Source: Myxococcales bacterium
GTDB taxonomy: Bacteria; Myxococcota_A; UBA9160; UBA4427
Assembly (NCBI GenBank): GCA_012959805.1
Contig: DUCN01000065.1
Coordinates: 32,479 to 96,478, forward strand
Direction: 5' to 3'
Length of the DNA: 64,000 nt
Below are positions 34,863 through 43,639 of this stretch, piece by piece; position 1 is the stretch's first letter; every line of letters begins with the position of its first letter. The translations under genes were made by a program, and so were the position numbers. A model generated the notes under the pieces. It made no database searches and had not been told where the DNA came from. It saw only the letters and a list, made by a program, of their open reading frames with translations.

Positions 34863-34964
34863 CCGCCCGCTCCCGACCCGATTGCTCAGCATATTACTTC
34901 CCAGCACGACGTCGCCAACTTCTATCTACAGCCTCGAATCCTGAGAGAGACGGATCCGCAAACC

Positions 34965-35429
34965 ATGTCGAAGGGTGTGCAAATCGCGATCGGCGCCGCG
35001 GCCATAGCCTTGTTGCTTGGCTGGTACGGAATGACACAAACCAGCGATGGCTTGTCTTTTCAGTATTTCCAAAACCTGGAAGACTTTCATTCAAAGTCAA
35101 TCCAAATGGTCGGCCGTTCAGCGCGTGTGCATGGTTATGTCGCGGCCGAATCAATCGAACGAGATCTCCAGAAACAGAGCGTGCGATTTGCAGTCCAAAA
35201 TGATCCGCCACATGGAGGTGGGCCGATTGGCCAAATACTCGTCGTCGAATACGGCAGCCTCGAAATCCCCGACCTCTTCAAGGATGGCGCAGAAGTCGTC
35301 GTTGAAGGGCAGCTTGTGATGGCGAGCGGCAAACCAATCTTCGTCGCGGACAATGTGATGGCCAAATGCCCATCGAAGTTCGAGGCGAAAGCCGGACTCA
35401 TGGCGGAAGAGCCCGGCGTCGAGATCTAG
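34965..35429 (+). CDS. ccmE: Cytochrome c maturation heme chaperone CcmE, Cys-type variant
   Basis: Membrane-anchored periplasmic heme chaperone. One N-terminal helix (IAIGAAAIALLLGWYGM), then the OB fold with VGRSARVHGYV, VRFAVQND, VVEYGSLEIPDLFKDGAEVV and ASGKPIFVADNVMAKCPSKF. Classic CcmE binds heme through His in HxxxY. Here the position is Cys135 in CPSKF, so it belongs to the Cys (CxxxY) class described from Desulfovibrio and archaea, but with Phe139 instead of Tyr. First gene of the ccm operon. Confidence 0.9.
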   Translation: MSKGVQIAIGAAAIALLLGWYGMTQTSDGLSFQYFQNLEDFHSKSIQMVGRSARVHGYVAAESIERDLQKQSVRFAVQNDPPHGGGPIGQILVVEYGSLEIPDLFKDGAEVVVEGQLVMASGKPIFVADNVMAKCPSKFEAKAGLMAEEPGVEI

Positions 35430-35430
35430 C

Positions 35431-37428
35431 GTGGGTGAAATCGGACTCTACTCGCTTCGTCTGGGACTCCTTCTTTCTTTGATCGGCATGGGTGCCGGAA
35501 TTTTTGCCGGCGTCGCGCATCGGCCGGATTGGACTCGAGTCGCCGAACGTTCGGTCCTCCTGGTTTTCGGAGCGACCTCTGTCGCCATGCTGGCACTTTT
35601 CTGGGCGCTGGCGACCAACGACTTTTCGCTCAGCTATGTCGCCGCCCATTCGGCGCGAACCATGGCGCTTCATTATCGACTCGGCGCACTGTGGGGTGGG
35701 CAGGCCGGGTCACTTCTGCTCTGGGCCTGGATGCTGACGGCTTATGGCGGGTTGGCCGTATTCAGCAATCGCGAAACCAACCGTACGCTGATGCCCTGGG
35801 TGTGTGTGGTGATGCTCGCCAACGTTGCCTTCTTCCTGGTGCTCGTGAATTTCGAGTCCGTTCCCTTCGAGCACGTGGCCCATGACAATCGGCTCTCGGA
35901 CGGAAATGGGCTGAACCCGCTTCTGCAGCACCCGGTCATGCTGATTCATCCGGTCATGCTCTATACGGGATTTACGGGCTTCGCCCTGCCCTTCGCCTTT
36001 GCCTTTGCTGCGTTGGTGACGGGGGAACTTGGTACGACCTGGTTCCGAACGACGCGACGCTGGACTCTCTTTGCCTGGACCTTCCTTTCCATCGGCGTCA
36101 TGTTAGGCGGACGATGGGCCTACGAAGTGCTGGGCTGGGGTGGCTATTGGGCGTGGGATCCGGTCGAGAATGCATCGCTCATGCCGTGGATTGCGGGAAC
36201 CGCTTATATCCACTCGGTGATGATCCAGGAAAAACGTGACATGCTCCGCACCTGGAATATCGTGCTCATCGGACTGACCTACGGGCTCTGTCTCTTTGGA
36301 ACCTTCCTCACGCGCTCGGGAATCGTGCAATCGGTCCATGCCTTCGCCAATTCCGATAGTTTCGGCCGAATCTTCGCGAGCTACGTAATCGTCATGCTGC
36401 TCGTCTTCATCGCCGCACTCGTCTGGCGGCTCCCGAAATTGCGAAGCCCAAACAAACTCGAGAGCATCCTTTCTCGTGAAGCCAGCTTCATCATCAACAA
36501 TTGGATCTTCATGGCGATCCTCTTCGTCGTCTTCGTCGGAACGCTGTTCCCGGTCTTCACCGAAGCGATCAGTGGCGTTCGACGAATCCTCGGCCCCCCG
36601 TACTTCAATACCTTTGCCGGCCTACTCGCCTTGATGCTTCTCGTGCTCACGGGCGTCGGTCCTCTGATCGCATGGCGGAAGGCCAGCGTCACCAGCTTGC
36701 TTCGCCAATTCCGTTTTCCCGCCAGCGTAGGAATCATCGTCACGATCGGAATGATTTCGCTCTTTGGATTCGAGCCCGGCTACTGGGCGATCGCTTGTTG
36801 GGGACTGGCGGGCTTCGTTCTCACGACCATCACGCAGGAATACACGCTCGCGATTCGTGCGCGCATGAAGCGGCCGAATGAGAGTTTCGTGACCGCGCTT
36901 CGCACCCTGCTCAGCCGAAACCAGAGGCGCTATGGCGGATATATCGTTCACGCCGGTTTCGTCATTCTGATGCTCGGAATTTCGGGCGCCGCGTTCAATG
37001 AAGAGCAACTCAATAACGTCAGGCCCGGAGACTCGGCGACGATCCGCGACTTCCGAATTGAATACCTGACGGCCAAGGCGATTCCGGCACAGCATTACGG
37101 CGGCGCGCGCGCACGACTCGCCCTGTACAAGCATGACGAGCCCCTCGCGATCATGACCCCCGAGAAGCGGATGTATTGGCTCGAACAACAGCCGAGTTCA
37201 ATTCCCTCGATCTATTCGAGTTGGCGTGAAGACGTGTATGTGATCCTCACTAATCTTGAAGCCGACGGATCCGCAACGCTCAAGATCTATCATAATCCGC
37301 TCGTGAATTTCGGTTGGGCAGGCGGAGGAATCTTCGTCCTCGGATGTTTGATCGTGCTCTGGCCCCATCCGGAACGAGAATACGGCCAATCCGAATCGAA
37401 TACGACGTCGGATGAGGCTGGCGAATGA
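35431..37428 (+). CDS. ccmF: Cytochrome c heme lyase subunit CcmF
   Basis: Polytopic inner-membrane heme lyase component. Around fourteen transmembrane helices with the heme-handling WWD-type motif GWGGYWAWDPVENASLMPW (about 235-253), conserved loop histidines (EHVAHDNR, HPVMLIHPVMLYTG, IHSVMIQE) and the C-terminal periplasmic domain ending in GWAGGGIFVLGCLIVLWPHP. GTG start 35431 is two bases after the ccmE stop. 665 aa is normal. It overlaps the next gene by ATGA. Confidence 0.96.
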   Translation: MGEIGLYSLRLGLLLSLIGMGAGIFAGVAHRPDWTRVAERSVLLVFGATSVAMLALFWALATNDFSLSYVAAHSARTMALHYRLGALWGGQAGSLLLWAWMLTAYGGLAVFSNRETNRTLMPWVCVVMLANVAFFLVLVNFESVPFEHVAHDNRLSDGNGLNPLLQHPVMLIHPVMLYTGFTGFALPFAFAFAALVTGELGTTWFRTTRRWTLFAWTFLSIGVMLGGRWAYEVLGWGGYWAWDPVENASLMPWIAGTAYIHSVMIQEKRDMLRTWNIVLIGLTYGLCLFGTFLTRSGIVQSVHAFANSDSFGRIFASYVIVMLLVFIAALVWRLPKLRSPNKLESILSREASFIINNWIFMAILFVVFVGTLFPVFTEAISGVRRILGPPYFNTFAGLLALMLLVLTGVGPLIAWRKASVTSLLRQFRFPASVGIIVTIGMISLFGFEPGYWAIACWGLAGFVLTTITQEYTLAIRARMKRPNESFVTALRTLLSRNQRRYGGYIVHAGFVILMLGISGAAFNEEQLNNVRPGDSATIRDFRIEYLTAKAIPAQHYGGARARLALYKHDEPLAIMTPEKRMYWLEQQPSSIPSIYSSWREDVYVILTNLEADGSATLKIYHNPLVNFGWAGGGIFVLGCLIVLWPHPEREYGQSESNTTSDEAGE

Positions 37429-39365
37429 ATCGCAGTCGCACGAATGGTTTCCGAAACGCTGGCAACTCTTTCCGCGTGTGCGGAGTGGGGGCCGCTACGG
37501 TTATTCTCGCCGCCACTCTCGCCGCCACTCTCGCCGCCACTTCGGCGTTCGCCCAACATCCGAGCGCTGGAGGCGCTGCACCCGCGCTGCCTCCGGGTAA
37601 CGGCACACTGACCGTTCAGGTCACTCACCCAACCGACGACAGCGCATCCTCCGGGATCCAGATCGTTCTCTACGCGCTCTCCCCGGATGGCACACCGGGT
37701 CTTTCCAATGGCGAAACCAATGCCGAAGGCATCCATCAATTCGGCGACATCTCGACGGACCCGGGCATCGTCTATCTGATCGGCGCCCGTTATGCGGATA
37801 TTCCCTTCGGCGAGCGCGTCACCTTCGCTGCCGGTGAAACGAGCGCTCGAGTCGAAATCGAGATCATGTCGCCGACTGCCGAGTTGACCGGTGTGGCCGT
37901 CGAAGAGCTGCGGCTGCGCATCGACTGGATGGGCGACCGCGTCCTGGTCCGCGAAGTCCTTCGCGTGAAGAATCCTGGGCAGCAAGTCATCCGGCTCTCA
38001 TCAATCGGAACAAGCGGGCAAGACGCTCGAGCGATCTTCACGCGCAAACTCGATCGACGGGCATCGGATTTTTCCTCGGGTCCGAACGGCGTCGACGATG
38101 GACTCGTTCTTGAAGACGGGGCCGTGCGATTTCGGGGGCCGCTCTATCCTGGCGAACAGAGTGTCGAGTATCGGTACAGCCTTCCGATTCCCGACGACGG
38201 ACAAAGCTTCAATCTTCCAGTCGAACTCGCGAGCGCCACGGCGCGTATCGTGGTCGTAGCCGGAACGGTCGGTCTTGGGGTCGAAGGGTCGGGCCTCATC
38301 GCATCGAGTCCGGTTCAATCGGATACGGGCCAGTCGCTCGAGGCCTGGGCACATGCGGGACTCACTCCCGGTGAAAATCTCGAACTGAGTCTGACGCTTC
38401 CCGAAAGCCGCCAGGCTGCCGGGCTGCTCACTATTACGCGCAGCGATCTCTGGATCGAAGTCGATGACACTCGACTCACTGCGACCGTTGATCTCCAGAT
38501 CGAAATCGCGCCGGGCGCGCCGATTGCGGGGACGATCGAGGCGCCGCTGCTTCGAGTCGTGATTCCAGACGGGGCCACACTTCAAGGTGTCGCGCCCGAA
38601 GCCGAAGCGCTTGGACTAATTCCGATCGAGGGGGGCGGTTTCGATGTCGTCGGGCCGATCGGCTCGGGAACGACCTCGCTCGGCTACTCGTATCGAATCC
38701 CCGTGGCACGCGGCGGCGTTCAGCTCGACATGCGATTTCCCGCTGAAGTCGAAACGCTCAACGTTCTGATTGCCGATACCGGCCTCGCGATCGACAGCAG
38801 CCGGCTCCATCGGCGTCGCCCTTTCCGATCCGGCACCCGAAACTATCTCCATCGCGAGGCCTACAACATCGAAATGGGCGAAGTCGTCGATCTCGAGTTG
38901 GTCCCACTCACAGCCAATGGAGTTCCGCGCAGCGCTTCGATCGTCCTCACCATCGCGGCCACGGCCGCCGGTGCCTTCTTCATGTTCTCGCCCCTTCGCG
39001 CTGCACTCCGCCGCGAAGCCGAGGAGCTCTCACCGAGAGGGGCCATCCAAGCCAAGCGCGAAGCCGTCTACACGGCGATTGCCGATCTCGATCACGACTT
39101 CGAAACCGCCAAGCTCGACGAAGCCGACTACACGACGATGCGTGATCGGCTTCGACACGAAGCCATCGAACTCTTGCGAGCCGAGCGAACCGCCGGAAAT
39201 ATTCGCGTCGTCACCACATCCGCCGCCGCACAAACCCCTCCCGCTCTAGGCCAACCCACGACCCGCGGCTTCTGCCCAAGCTGCGGCGGAGCGGTCACCA
39301 ACGCCTGGCGATTTTGCTCCCACTGTGGCGGTCATCTCAATCCACCCGAAGAAGCGAGCGGATGA
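37425..39365 (+). CDS. Large secreted/membrane protein with C-terminal zinc ribbon, within ccm operon
   Basis: Not one of the standard Ccm proteins. Signal peptide (12-bp DNA repeats give AATLAATLAATS, 37506-37541), then a beta-rich carboxypeptidase-regulatory-like domain (LTVQVTHPTDDSASSGIQIV) and further beta domains (about 140-490). One transmembrane helix (SIVLTIAATAAGAFFMFSPL) follows, then a cytoplasmic helical part resembling CcmI/CcmH-type AIADLDHDFETAKLDEADYT. Finally a zinc ribbon: CPSCGG (about 616) and CSHCGG (about 632). It lies between ccmF and ccmA with 4-bp overlaps on both sides. It may replace CcmH/CcmI in apocytochrome handling; this is inference. Confidence 0.78.
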   Translation: MNRSRTNGFRNAGNSFRVCGVGAATVILAATLAATLAATSAFAQHPSAGGAAPALPPGNGTLTVQVTHPTDDSASSGIQIVLYALSPDGTPGLSNGETNAEGIHQFGDISTDPGIVYLIGARYADIPFGERVTFAAGETSARVEIEIMSPTAELTGVAVEELRLRIDWMGDRVLVREVLRVKNPGQQVIRLSSIGTSGQDARAIFTRKLDRRASDFSSGPNGVDDGLVLEDGAVRFRGPLYPGEQSVEYRYSLPIPDDGQSFNLPVELASATARIVVVAGTVGLGVEGSGLIASSPVQSDTGQSLEAWAHAGLTPGENLELSLTLPESRQAAGLLTITRSDLWIEVDDTRLTATVDLQIEIAPGAPIAGTIEAPLLRVVIPDGATLQGVAPEAEALGLIPIEGGGFDVVGPIGSGTTSLGYSYRIPVARGGVQLDMRFPAEVETLNVLIADTGLAIDSSRLHRRRPFRSGTRNYLHREAYNIEMGEVVDLELVPLTANGVPRSASIVLTIAATAAGAFFMFSPLRAALRREAEELSPRGAIQAKREAVYTAIADLDHDFETAKLDEADYTTMRDRLRHEAIELLRAERTAGNIRVVTTSAAAQTPPALGQPTTRGFCPSCGGAVTNAWRFCSHCGGHLNPPEEASG

Positions 39366-40243
39366 GCCCGATCCTGCTCCAGGGCGTCGGGGTCGAAAAA
39401 CGCTTTGGACGTGTCCCCGCACTTCGGGGCATCGACTTCGAGATCCATCCCGGCGAGTCGGTCTCGATCCTCGGTGCAAACGGCGCCGGTAAGTCCACGC
39501 TCCTGCGAATCATCGCAGGGCTCTCTCGCCCGAGTCACGGTCAGTTCCAGGCGCTACGGCAGAGCGCGGCCGGCGACGATGGCGGTCCATCTTCTCCGGC
39601 GGGGCCTAACACTTCAACCGCTTTAGCCACTTCGACCGCCGCGCTTCGGCGTGACGTGCTCCGAGGGGAAGTTGGTTATGTCGGCCATGCAACACTCGTC
39701 TACGCCGAACTCAGCGCCCGGGAAAATCTCGCATTCGCCGCGCAACTACACGGACAGTCTCCCAATTGCGAGCAAATCGACACGACGCTTGACGAAGTCG
39801 GACTCCTTGAGTTCGCGGACCGGCGTGCTGGAACTTTTTCCCGTGGCATGGCCCAGCGGCTCTCGATCGCCCGCGCGATCATCCATTCGCCGCACGTCCT
39901 TTTACTCGACGAACCCTTTACGGGCCTCGACGAGAACTCGGCCGAGCGACTATCCGCCCAGCTCGCAGCGCTGCACGGCGGCGATCGCATCCTGCTCCTC
40001 GTGACACATGACCCGCGCCGCGCCATCGAACTCTCCGATCGCGCACTGATCCTTCATCGCGGTGAAATCCGCGCCCGACCTTCGCATGACCAAATCGATT
40101 CCGGTACGCAGGCTCGTGATGACGGTGCCGACGTCTTCGAATTGACGGCCTTGCGCGAAACCCTCGGGCGGCTGGCCAGCGAAGGCTCCCCTCCTGTCGA
40201 CAACGGGTCCGACTCGAGCGGCCCACGCGAGACGCACGTATGA
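39362..40243 (+). CDS. ccmA: Heme exporter ATP-binding protein CcmA
   Basis: ATPase of the CcmAB complex that drives release of holo-CcmE. Walker A GANGAGKST (39-47), signature FSRGMAQRLSIARAII, Walker B VLLLDEPFTGLDE (about 183), switch LVTHDPRRAIEL. Between Walker A and the signature lies an insertion of about 38 low-complexity residues (SAAGDDGGPSSPAGPNTSTA and following), absent from usual CcmA (about 200 aa). The C-terminus is also extended by about 60 residues. Start ATG 39362 overlaps the zinc-ribbon gene; the frame upstream is not coding in this phase. Confidence 0.93.
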   Translation: MSPILLQGVGVEKRFGRVPALRGIDFEIHPGESVSILGANGAGKSTLLRIIAGLSRPSHGQFQALRQSAAGDDGGPSSPAGPNTSTALATSTAALRRDVLRGEVGYVGHATLVYAELSARENLAFAAQLHGQSPNCEQIDTTLDEVGLLEFADRRAGTFSRGMAQRLSIARAIIHSPHVLLLDEPFTGLDENSAERLSAQLAALHGGDRILLLVTHDPRRAIELSDRALILHRGEIRARPSHDQIDSGTQARDDGADVFELTALRETLGRLASEGSPPVDNGSDSSGPRETHV

Positions 40244-40905
40244 ATGTCGCCTGGGCACTTCTCCTAAAGGACCTCCGCGCGGAATGGCGCTCGCGCGATC
40301 GCTTGATCGCCATGATCGTCTTCTCCTTTCTCGTGATCGTGGTCTTTCAATTCGCGTGGCCGCCCATGGATTCCGGCGAGATGCTTCGGTTTGCGCCGGG
40401 TGTGCTCTGGGTGACCTACGTGTTTGCCGCGGTGATCGGGCTCGGGCGAACCTTCGCGATGGAACTCGAGAACGACGCCATGACGGCATTGGCGCTCGCT
40501 CCCGGCACCCGGGGTTGGATCTTTGTTGGCAAGGCCGCGGCGACCTGGATTCTCATCAGCGTCGTTCAGGCCATGACGGCACTCGTCTTCACGCTCTTTT
40601 TCCGCGTCGACCTCTGGGAGGGTGCCGCGGGATCCGTCCTGCTTGTAGCGCTCGCCAATGTCAGCATCTGCAGCGTCGGAACCCTTCTCTCCGCCATGAG
40701 TGTGCGGAGTCGTTTCCGAGATGTTCTCCTACCCGTACTGCTGATTCCCACGCTGATTCCCGTCTTGGCGGCCGCGGTCAGCGGTTGTGCCGCTACATTT
40801 TCCGGCGAAGCAGTGCCCTTCGACGCGCTCCAGCTCTTGATCGTAATTGGCGGGGTCTATTCGATTCTCTGTTTTCTACTCTTCGAGTATGTGCTCGATG
40901 AATAG
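40240..40905 (+). CDS. ccmB: Heme exporter permease CcmB
   Basis: Membrane partner of CcmA with six predicted helices: IAMIVFSFLVIVVFQFAW, FAPGVLWVTYVFAAVIGLGR, the loop FAMELENDAMTALALAPGTR, WILISVVQAMTALVFTLFF, LLVALANVSICSVGTLLSAM and the last pair ending SILCFLLFEYVLDE. FLxxLENDxM-like coupling helix is the family hallmark. 221 aa is normal. Overlaps ccmA by ATGA. Confidence 0.95.
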   Translation: MNVAWALLLKDLRAEWRSRDRLIAMIVFSFLVIVVFQFAWPPMDSGEMLRFAPGVLWVTYVFAAVIGLGRTFAMELENDAMTALALAPGTRGWIFVGKAAATWILISVVQAMTALVFTLFFRVDLWEGAAGSVLLVALANVSICSVGTLLSAMSVRSRFRDVLLPVLLIPTLIPVLAAAVSGCAATFSGEAVPFDALQLLIVIGGVYSILCFLLFEYVLDE

Positions 40906-40965
40906 ATTCTCGCCCCAGCCCAGACGCGTTCGTGCCAAGTCTTTCGCCCACTCCCGGGAGATCCC

Positions 40966-41676
40966 ATGAATCAATCGAGCAGTCCCACCGATGGCATGAC
41001 ACGTGCGCTTCGCGTTCTGGGTTGGATCCTGCTCGGACTGTCCTCGGTCTTCGTTTGGGTGGTCGTGAATGCGCCGATCGATTCCGTCCAGGGCATCATG
41101 CAGAAGATTCTCTACGTCCATCCTCCTCTTGCCTACGGGGCGTACCTCGGCTTTGTCGTGACAGCGATCGGCGGGGGACTCTTCCTTTGGCACGGCGAGG
41201 AAAGGCATGACCAACTTGCAATTGCAGGCGCTGAGGTCGGCACAGTCTTTTGTTCGCTGATGCTGATCACGGGGCCGATCTGGGCCCGCGGCGCCTGGGG
41301 TCCCGGCAACTGGTGGGTCTGGGATGCACGGCTGACGCTGACCCTGCTGCTATGGTTCGTTTACCTGGCGTACCTGCTGCTGCGCAGCTTCACAGAGGGC
41401 GAAGAGCGAACCGCCCGCTTCGCCTCAATCTACGGAATTCTCGGCGTCGTCCTCATCCCGCTCAATTATTGGATCATCGATCTCGTCGGAGGGAATGCGC
41501 AACATCCCGAGAACATCCAAAGCGGCAGTCTGGGTGAGGGGATGGGCCTCCCCTTCCTTGTCGGCAATTTGACGTTTTTCTTCGCCTTCGTGTATCTGCT
41601 CGTCCTACGCTGGCGCGTCGGCATCGTGCGCGCGGAAAGCGAGCGCCTCGCCTACGAGAACGAGGCGGCCGGCTAG
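40966..41676 (+). CDS. ccmC: Heme transporter/loader CcmC
   Basis: Inner-membrane protein that loads heme on CcmE. Six helices with the WWD signature WGPGNWWVWDARLTLTLLLW (about 111-130) and flanking heme-ligand histidines (LYVHPPLAYG; later NAQHPENI). GDWWVWD-type motif and length (236 aa) distinguish it from CcsA. It is preceded by GGGAG seven bases before the start. No ccmD, ccmG or ccmH gene follows; a weak terminator-like hairpin comes 31 bases later. Confidence 0.95.
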   Translation: MNQSSSPTDGMTRALRVLGWILLGLSSVFVWVVVNAPIDSVQGIMQKILYVHPPLAYGAYLGFVVTAIGGGLFLWHGEERHDQLAIAGAEVGTVFCSLMLITGPIWARGAWGPGNWWVWDARLTLTLLLWFVYLAYLLLRSFTEGEERTARFASIYGILGVVLIPLNYWIIDLVGGNAQHPENIQSGSLGEGMGLPFLVGNLTFFFAFVYLLVLRWRVGIVRAESERLAYENEAAG

Positions 41677-42038
41677 CACACCATTTCTTGCGCACTCAGC
41701 CCATCGCGGAAGTGCGCTTCCACTTTTTGGACGCTCGACATCGATCACGCGGGGTTGTCAGCGTCGCAACGCCTCATGCGAACGGCCGCTGTTCTGTCCC
41801 CCGGGACAGACTTGGCGCGCCGGTCTCGCCAAGTTCCATCAAAGTTCGAAAAAGTCGCACCCCAGAGGCAGTCGGTCGGCAGAAGGATTCGCTATGCTCC
41901 GAATGCTCAGTTTGGAAGGACCCCCGATCCAATATGGCATGCTGCTTGCTCTATCTACAGCGACGACGAAAACGCGACCGCCGCTCGGACCGGCAGTCTT
42001 GACTCTTTTCGTCCACAGCAAGGAGGCATCCGACTAAC
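41677..42038. other. 362-bp intergenic region with two abutting perfect hairpins
   Basis: No gene is supported. Two inverted repeats adjoin: CTGTCCC-CC-GGGACAG (41794-41809) and ACTTGGCG-(9)-CGCCAAGT (41810-41834). Together they make back-to-back stem-loops with no base between, about 200 bp upstream of the CxxC protein gene. A strong AAGGAGG (42021-42027) lies 12 bases before that gene's ATG. The pair could be an mRNA leader structure or a bidirectional terminator. Confidence 0.5.
41708..41728 (+). terminator. Weak intrinsic terminator after ccmC
   Basis: GGAAG-TGCG-CTTCC forms a 5-bp stem followed by AC and five Ts (41724-41728), 31 bases after the ccmC stop. The short stem makes it marginal, but the location is right for the end of the ccm operon. 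Confidence 0.4.
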
Positions 42039-42536
42039 ATGGCCAGCATGAAACGTGGCGTTGGATATTGCGAGAACACGGATTGTGAAGACTACGCCAA
42101 GGGCGTCTTTCTTCTGAATCATGGCGATACTTTTTATTGCCCCCGATGTCGACAACTCGGCAAGGTCGAAAAAGAGCGTGGCTTCTATACGGGCAACTCG
42201 GACATCTTCAAGGAAGTTCGCGTCGAATACAATTTCGACCCGATCAACGGTGTCTATCGCGAGATCGCCATCGTCCGTGACGAGTCTCTCTGGGGCCGTA
42301 ACAACGTCTACACGCTCCAGTCGCCGCTCATCAAGACTGAGAAGCGCGCACTCAAGGTCGCTGAAGCCATCCTGGCGAATCTGAATCGTTATCGTGGCCT
42401 CTTGAATGGCGACGACATTCCCCGCACGACCGAGATCATTCTTTCCTTCGATGATCCCTTTGACGAGTTCTCAAGAAAGCTGCAGCAGCTCTCGAAGGAA
42501 TGGGAAGCCAGCGGGCTGCGCGAGCAGCGGCGGTAA
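42039..42536 (+). CDS. Small zinc-ribbon-like protein, function unknown
   Basis: 165 residues; not recognised. The N-terminal 45 residues hold two cysteine pairs, GYCENTDCEDY and YCPRCRQLG, spaced as in a zinc ribbon. The rest is an alpha/beta domain (FKEVRVEYNFDPINGVYREI, LQSPLIKTEKRALKVAEAIL, TTEIILSFDDPFDEFSRKLQ), with no signal peptide. The start follows AAGGAGG at 12 bases, slightly long spacing; the second ATG (codon 4) is an alternative. It stands alone between the ccm operon and an IS remnant. A nucleic-acid or regulatory role is possible but not shown. Confidence 0.78.
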   Translation: MASMKRGVGYCENTDCEDYAKGVFLLNHGDTFYCPRCRQLGKVEKERGFYTGNSDIFKEVRVEYNFDPINGVYREIAIVRDESLWGRNNVYTLQSPLIKTEKRALKVAEAILANLNRYRGLLNGDDIPRTTEIILSFDDPFDEFSRKLQQLSKEWEASGLREQRR

Positions 42537-42693
42537 GAGCAACATACGCGGGCGAGCGGCTAAGCAGACTGCCCGACGCCCAACTCACCCCCGATTCAAA
42601 CCCATCAAAGCGCGACTGCGTTCAATCGCCGGCCCCCGGCTACCACCCGCGATGAGACACGCGTGTCGAGCGACCCTGAATGGATTTTTCTCT

Positions 42694-43061
42694 CTAGGCT
42701 GAGATCTGTTGCCAGTCCTTTCCGTCACTGACCACCGCATTGAGAATGGTGAGCCGCCTTCTTCGGTTTGTCTTGCTTGAGCATCCGGCTCATACATCGC
42801 CTTCAGTACCGGATTGAACCGAGCCGCATTCATCGCCGCGAGGTAGAGGCCTGAGCGTGGTGCTGCTCGTCGGGATTTTCTCCGCCTAACGCCTGCCTTC
42901 TTGCCGCTGTCCTTGGCGAATGGCGCGAGACCCACCAGCGAACAGATTTGCCGCCGGCCAAGTTGCCCGAGCTCCGGGAGATCAACGATCAGAGTGCGCG
43001 CCACGCCGGGGCCTACGGACGGAACCGTCTGCAGCCGAGTTCGGATCTCCGCCTTCTCGGC
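42694..43061 (-). mobile_element. IS110-family transposase remnant (C-terminal part)
   Basis: On the minus strand the sequence encodes TRLQTVPSVGPGVARTLIVD, LPELGQLGRRQICSLVGLAP, FAKDSGKKAG and LYLAAMNAARFNPVLKAMYE, which match the C-terminal Transposase_20 region of IS110-family (serine/DEDD) transposases. Then a short deletion and frameshift occur near 42755, after which the expected family ending ILNAVVSDGKDWQQISA and stop (42694-42696) appear in another frame. An in-frame TAA stops the frame upstream near 43064. The N-terminal DEDD half is missing. The element is dead. Confidence 0.85.
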
Positions 43062-43600
43062 CCGTTATTCTCTGGCTCTCAGCCCTTGCCGCATTCGTAA
43101 TCGTCTCTGACTCAATGAACTTCGCGATTGGCTGCCCGGTGGTACCCGAATACATGATCGAGGTCTATTCGTCGGCTCCACCCTTCCTTCCCTTTGTCGC
43201 CCTTGTCTTCGCGGCACCTCTATTTGAGGAGATCTTCTTTCGGGACCTTCTATTGGGCAGTCTCGAGTCCACTGGGGTGTCGACGATGTCGGCGGCAGTT
43301 ACAGCATGCTTGGCCTGGATGGCGATCCACACGCAGTATGAGCTACTCGACCTTGGAACGATCTTTCTGATGGGGCTGCTGCTCGCGGCAGCTCGAACGA
43401 AGACCGGATCACTGATCCCCTGATTGGCAATGCATAGCCTCGCGAATGTGATCGCCTTTTCCGAGGTACTCATTGTGGCCAGAATGGAGGAAGGGGTGCA
43501 TCTTGCTGGCGCCCTCGCGACCTTCCTGACGATGCTCGTCTCTCCAACACACGCAATCGATGTTTCGACAAGCGCTCGCTCGCGCGCAGCTGTCAACCGA
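43061..43600 (+). pseudogene. Truncated CPBP (CAAX-like) intramembrane protease with in-frame TGA
   Basis: Reading from where the IS remnant ends, the frame encodes PVILWLSALAAFVIVSDSMN, then the CPBP motif 1 APLFEEIFFRDLLLGSL (Glu-Glu-x3-Arg) and motif 2 MAIHTQYELLDL. After KTGSLIP comes TGA (43421-43423), and the same frame continues LAMHSLANVIAF, which is motif 3 (H-x3-N). The stop therefore interrupts an otherwise collinear protein at a variable position. The N-terminal helices are lost at the IS110 remnant boundary, and the frame then fuses into another remnant. A nonfunctional gene is the simplest reading. Confidence 0.75.
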
Positions 43601-43639
43601 GTTACCCCAACCCTCAAGCACTCGTTTCAGACCTACCAC

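Larger units (their letters stand above)
34627..34964. other. Divergent intergenic region engB/ccmE, 338 bp
   Basis: No gene is supported. It contains several perfect inverted repeats: GACGGTC-GCG-GACCGTC (34743-34759), TGATTG-aaaaca-CAATCA (34780-34797) and GCCGACCG/CGGTCGGC (34830-34862), and a sigma70-like promoter for the ccm genes (34816-34844). The start of ccmE follows about 120 bases after the predicted transcription start, leaving a substantial untranslated leader. Confidence 0.6.

Noticed and set aside
42920..43060. N-terminal extension of the CPBP reading frame
   Set aside because: These codons are antisense to the IS110 transposase remnant, so the open frame there is accidental.
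43421..43423. Second selenocysteine codon in the CPBP protease
   Set aside because: The residue is not at a redox or catalytic site, the following stem has only four base pairs, and the gene is already truncated at an IS remnant. A nonsense mutation is simpler.
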